Shown one piece after another: positions 5,027-5,804 of a stretch of DNA of 5,804 bases. Location: positions 1-5,804 of the forward strand of contig CADCWK010000182.1 of the NCBI GenBank assembly GCA_902806375.1, written 5' to 3'. The DNA comes from an uncultured Thermomicrobiales bacterium (GTDB lineage Bacteria > Chloroflexota > Chloroflexia > Thermomicrobiales > UBA6265). Numbering within the stretch: the stretch's first letter is position 1; every line of letters starts with the position of its first letter. The translations under genes and the position numbers were made by a program. The notes below the pieces were generated by a model. It had not been told where the DNA came from and did no database searches. It saw only the letters and a program-made list of their open reading frames with translations.

Positions 5027-5804
5027 ATGGCCGACCCGATACCCATCCGTCCCCGGATCGACTCCCCCCGCTGGCCAGCGGGCTTCCGGTCGGCCCTGAC
5101 CATCATGGTGGACGCCCAGGGCTTGCCCGCCGACATCGCGTCCCGGTACGCGACGACCGGGCTCACCCGGCTCCTGACGATCTTCGCCGACCTCGGCGTC
5201 CGGTCGACGGTGATCTGGACGGCTGAGTCTGCCCTGTCCCAGCCGGGCCTGCTCCAGGAGACCCGGTCGCAGGGCCACGGGACCGCCCTCACCGTCCATG
5301 ACATCGCCGACCCCCGCCAGCTCGGCGCGGCCCTCAACGACCTCGCCGCCCGGTTGACCGGCCCAGCGCCGGGGATCGTCCTCCCGGACATCCCCGGCCC
5401 GGCCGCCAACCGGATCAACGTCCTCGCCGCGACGCTGGCCGACGCCGGGTTCGCCTGGGTTGGTGATACGGCCCTCGGCACCGACGTGCCCGTCCGGACA
5501 GTCACCGCCGGGCAGGCCGTCGTCCGGATCCCGCTCCCGCCCCGGCCGAGCGACGCCGGGCTCGACACCGACCTCGTCTCCGACCAATTCGTCGTCAACT
5601 GGCGCGACGACCTCGATGTCCTCCGGGACGAGGGCGCCCTCCAGGTCCTGCGGTTGTCGGCCTGGCGATCCGGTCGACCCGGGACGTCGCGCGGGATCAC
5701 CCGCTTCTTCGACTACGCCGTCGAGCTCGGCGACGTCTGGATGGCCCGCGTCGACGAGGTCGCGGGCTGGTGGGACCAGCGCGAGCGCGGCGCCATCCCG
5801 TTCG
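5027..5804 (+). CDS. Polysaccharide deacetylase (NodB-fold)-like protein, probable pseudoenzyme, partial
   Basis: This frame runs from ATG 5027 for 259 codons and off the right edge. The start is 35 bases after the PLP enzyme stop; the ribosome binding site is weak (GAAAG at 5015-5019). The layout matches carbohydrate esterase family 4 / PuuE-like proteins: a first strand ALTIMVDAQ (23-31), GLTRLLTIFADLGVRSTVIWTAE (45-67) in place of the usual RLL...ATFFV, a GH turn at 83-84, GIVLPDIPG (116-124), NVLAATLADAGFAWVGD (131-147), and a C-terminal GITRFFDYAVELGDVWMARVDEVAGWW resembling the family's final helix and VWxAT-x-EIA region. The catalytic motifs are altered. Only one Asp (Asp29) remains in motif 1, the metal-binding HxxxH is not seen (nearest is His91-x3-Asp95), the motif 3 Arg is Val118, and the motif 5 His before Pro-Trp is Ser211. 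It may be a regulatory, binding or scaffold protein, or have a different activity. No signal peptide is visible, so it is probably cytoplasmic. Confidence 0.75.
   Translation, partial: MADPIPIRPRIDSPRWPAGFRSALTIMVDAQGLPADIASRYATTGLTRLLTIFADLGVRSTVIWTAESALSQPGLLQETRSQGHGTALTVHDIADPRQLGAALNDLAARLTGPAPGIVLPDIPGPAANRINVLAATLADAGFAWVGDTALGTDVPVRTVTAGQAVVRIPLPPRPSDAGLDTDLVSDQFVVNWRDDLDVLRDEGALQVLRLSAWRSGRPGTSRGITRFFDYAVELGDVWMARVDEVAGWWDQRERGAIPF

Noticed and set aside
4799..5587. Minus-strand frame of about 262 codons across the PLP enzyme / deacetylase-like junction
   Set aside because: It is Gly/Arg/Val/Asp-rich antisense composition, while the plus strand has homologous-looking protein throughout.

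Overview
This is a GC-rich bacterial window, by eye about two thirds or more G+C. Codon third positions are strongly G/C, GTG starts are common, and the Shine-Dalgarno sequences are AGGAG-like. This fits a high-GC lineage such as Chloroflexota (Thermomicrobia or Limnocylindria-like) or Actinomycetota. The lineage is an inference from composition and gene style, because no rRNA or other marker is present. There are no tRNA or rRNA genes, CRISPR arrays or recognisable mobile elements. Coding density is high and no gene-free stretch exceeds about 245 bases.

Layout, left to right. (1) Minus strand 1-255: the N-terminal part of an unidentified small membrane protein that runs off the left edge. 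(2) 256-498: a divergent intergenic region with an AT-rich island, a dyad that could be an operator, and -10-like elements. (3) Plus strand 499-1854: a 12-TM major facilitator superfamily transporter. (4) Plus strand 1965-2615: uracil phosphoribosyltransferase (upp), preceded by a GC-rich hairpin close to its ribosome binding site. (5) Minus strand 2640-3554: a tandem two-domain universal stress protein, convergent with upp across a 24-base gap. (6) 3555-3734: a second divergent promoter region. (7) Plus strand 3735-4991: a PLP-dependent Cys/Met metabolism (trans-sulfuration family) enzyme. (8) Plus strand 5027 to the right edge: a NodB-fold polysaccharide-deacetylase-like protein whose usual catalytic positions appear to be replaced.

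Most of the window looks like ordinary housekeeping: pyrimidine salvage, stress response, sulfur amino-acid metabolism and an exporter-type MFS protein. The transporter and upp are co-directional and may be co-transcribed. The PLP enzyme and the deacetylase-like gene are 35 bases apart with no visible terminator, so they probably form an operon that continues past the right edge. The most unusual item is the deacetylase-like protein, a likely pseudoenzyme paired with a trans-sulfuration-type enzyme that lacks the usual specificity residues of its characterised relatives. I see no defence, mobile or otherwise clearly new system.
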